Shown piece by piece: positions 62,917 through 64,000 of a DNA stretch of 64,000 nucleotides (the stretch's first letter is position 1; each line of letters begins with the position of its first letter). Location: positions 10,816,593 to 10,880,592 of the forward strand of contig OZ026531.1 of the NCBI GenBank assembly GCA_964019695.1, written 5' to 3'. The DNA comes from Loripinus fragilis (lineage: Eukaryota; Mollusca; Bivalvia; Lucinida; Lucinidae). A program made the translations under genes and the position numbers. The notes under the pieces were generated by a model. That model had not been told where the DNA came from. It made no database searches and saw only the letters and a program-made list of their open reading frames with translations.

Positions 62917-64000
62917 CTGTGGCACAGCAGTGCAATTTTCAGGGTTCTTCATTATGAATTGGCATCACTGTTCTGCGTAAAAACTAAAAGAAGTCTTTAA
63001 CGAATAAAGTTTCACGTTAAAATCGGAAATGGATACCAAATTAGTAAAAAAAAAAAATATCGTTAGAAAATGGGCTCAGCAAGTTGCATGGTGTTTTGTC
63101 AAACATATTAACATAAAATAAAACACATACAATGATTTAAGTATGTGCATCTGATGATTTCCGAAATTTTTGCAAAATTCAGAAAATTATCAATTTTAAA
63201 AAATTTCATAAAACATCTGTCATGAGCAAAATGTCAAGTATTTGGTGTGTTTTTTTTTCAAGTCAACTAGGCAGGTTTGCAATCACCTGTACTGCAATGT
63301 GATAAAAACTGCACTCAAACGCTTATTTTCTTCAAAAAGTTGATTTTTGCATTTTTGAACCCAAAAATCGTGAAGTGATAGAAAACTCTTCCAAAACACC
63401 GCTTAACTTTAGCTCATTATAATGCACATACTTGGGCAAAAATTCATTTAAATATCACTAGGGCTTAATCAGAAAAAAAGAAATAGAAAAGTGGCTTCTT
63501 AGAACTTCGATTCAGTGTATAACTTAAACTAAGAGCATATTCATTATAACCGTTTATATATAAATGCTATTCGTCCAATCAGAGTAAGGTACACCCTAAC
63601 AGCATCATATACGTTAGACTGAATCTTTGGCAACAATATTTTTCAAGCACCTGCAAAAAATGAAATTCATCAATAAGATTTACGTTTCGATTCTGTTTGG
63701 TTTGGGTTCATAATCAACATGTAGTATAATATGTGGCAAAGATATGTAGTTAACTTTTGTGAATGAATCATGTTTACCAGCCTTCCTTTTGTAATGACTA
63801 CATAGAAACTTACTTAAACCAACTTTCAGGTGTTATAGTAACGTGTGTAAATACTTATATATAAGCCAGCTCATGATATATTTGTCAATATCGCATAATA
63901 TATTATACGATATATAAGCGAAGGCAAAGACAATTCGTCACATATACTTTCATTTACGAGACCAATTAGTTTAAATATACAGACACTATCAAAGTTCTGT
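62917..64000. other. Right edge, no recognised feature
   Basis: AT-rich. I looked on the - strand for the expected HGGG oxyanion exon of the hydrolase and did not find it, so it should lie beyond the window. Confidence 0.4.

Overview
The window is animal nuclear DNA: AT-rich, intron-heavy and packed with short DNA transposons and tRNA-derived SINEs. The mix of repeats (several SINE families with CAAA-type tails, CCGT-microsatellite elements, many TTAA-flanked hairpin MITEs) fits a marine mollusc, most likely a bivalve. That assignment is inference from remembered repeat types, not from a search.

Two protein genes are supported, and they converge tail to tail. On the + strand, 13 exons (2460-45254) encode about the last 470 residues of N-ethylmaleimide-sensitive factor (NSF), the hexameric AAA+ ATPase that takes SNARE complexes apart. 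The N domain and the D1 Walker A lie to the left of the window. Every proposed junction keeps the reading frame and uses GT-AG sites. On the - strand, 51964-62916 holds the C-terminal part of an alpha/beta hydrolase of the hormone-sensitive-lipase / arylacetamide-deacetylase type, with GDSAGG, DPLRD and HGFF motifs. Its 5' exons lie to the right.

Layout: 1-2459 is an NSF intron with a decayed mariner. 2460-16786 holds NSF exons 1-6 (D1 part) between MITEs. 16787-31903 is a 15 kb intron with foldback elements, SINEs, a CCGT element and a 2.8 kb array of TTCTAGAA dyads. 31904-45254 holds NSF exons 7-13 (D2). 45255-51963 is the intergenic/3'UTR zone with chained TTAA MITEs and a 40-bp minisatellite. 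51964-62916 is the hydrolase. 62917-64000 is AT-rich with nothing recognised.

The most unusual pattern is that three NSF coding exons (4, 7 and 11) are each followed by tandem copies of their own 3' half plus splice donor and intron start. The last hydrolase exon likewise grades into about 28 copies of a 40-bp unit made from its final codons and stop. The copies of exons 7 and 11 can be read as phase-compatible cassette exons; those of exon 4 have decayed. Other notable items are the TTCTAGAA array, a 1.76 kb palindrome built from two half Tc1-like elements, and a chain of three MITE families sharing TTAA sites. All exon limits and repeat families were read by eye, and no alignment or search was run.
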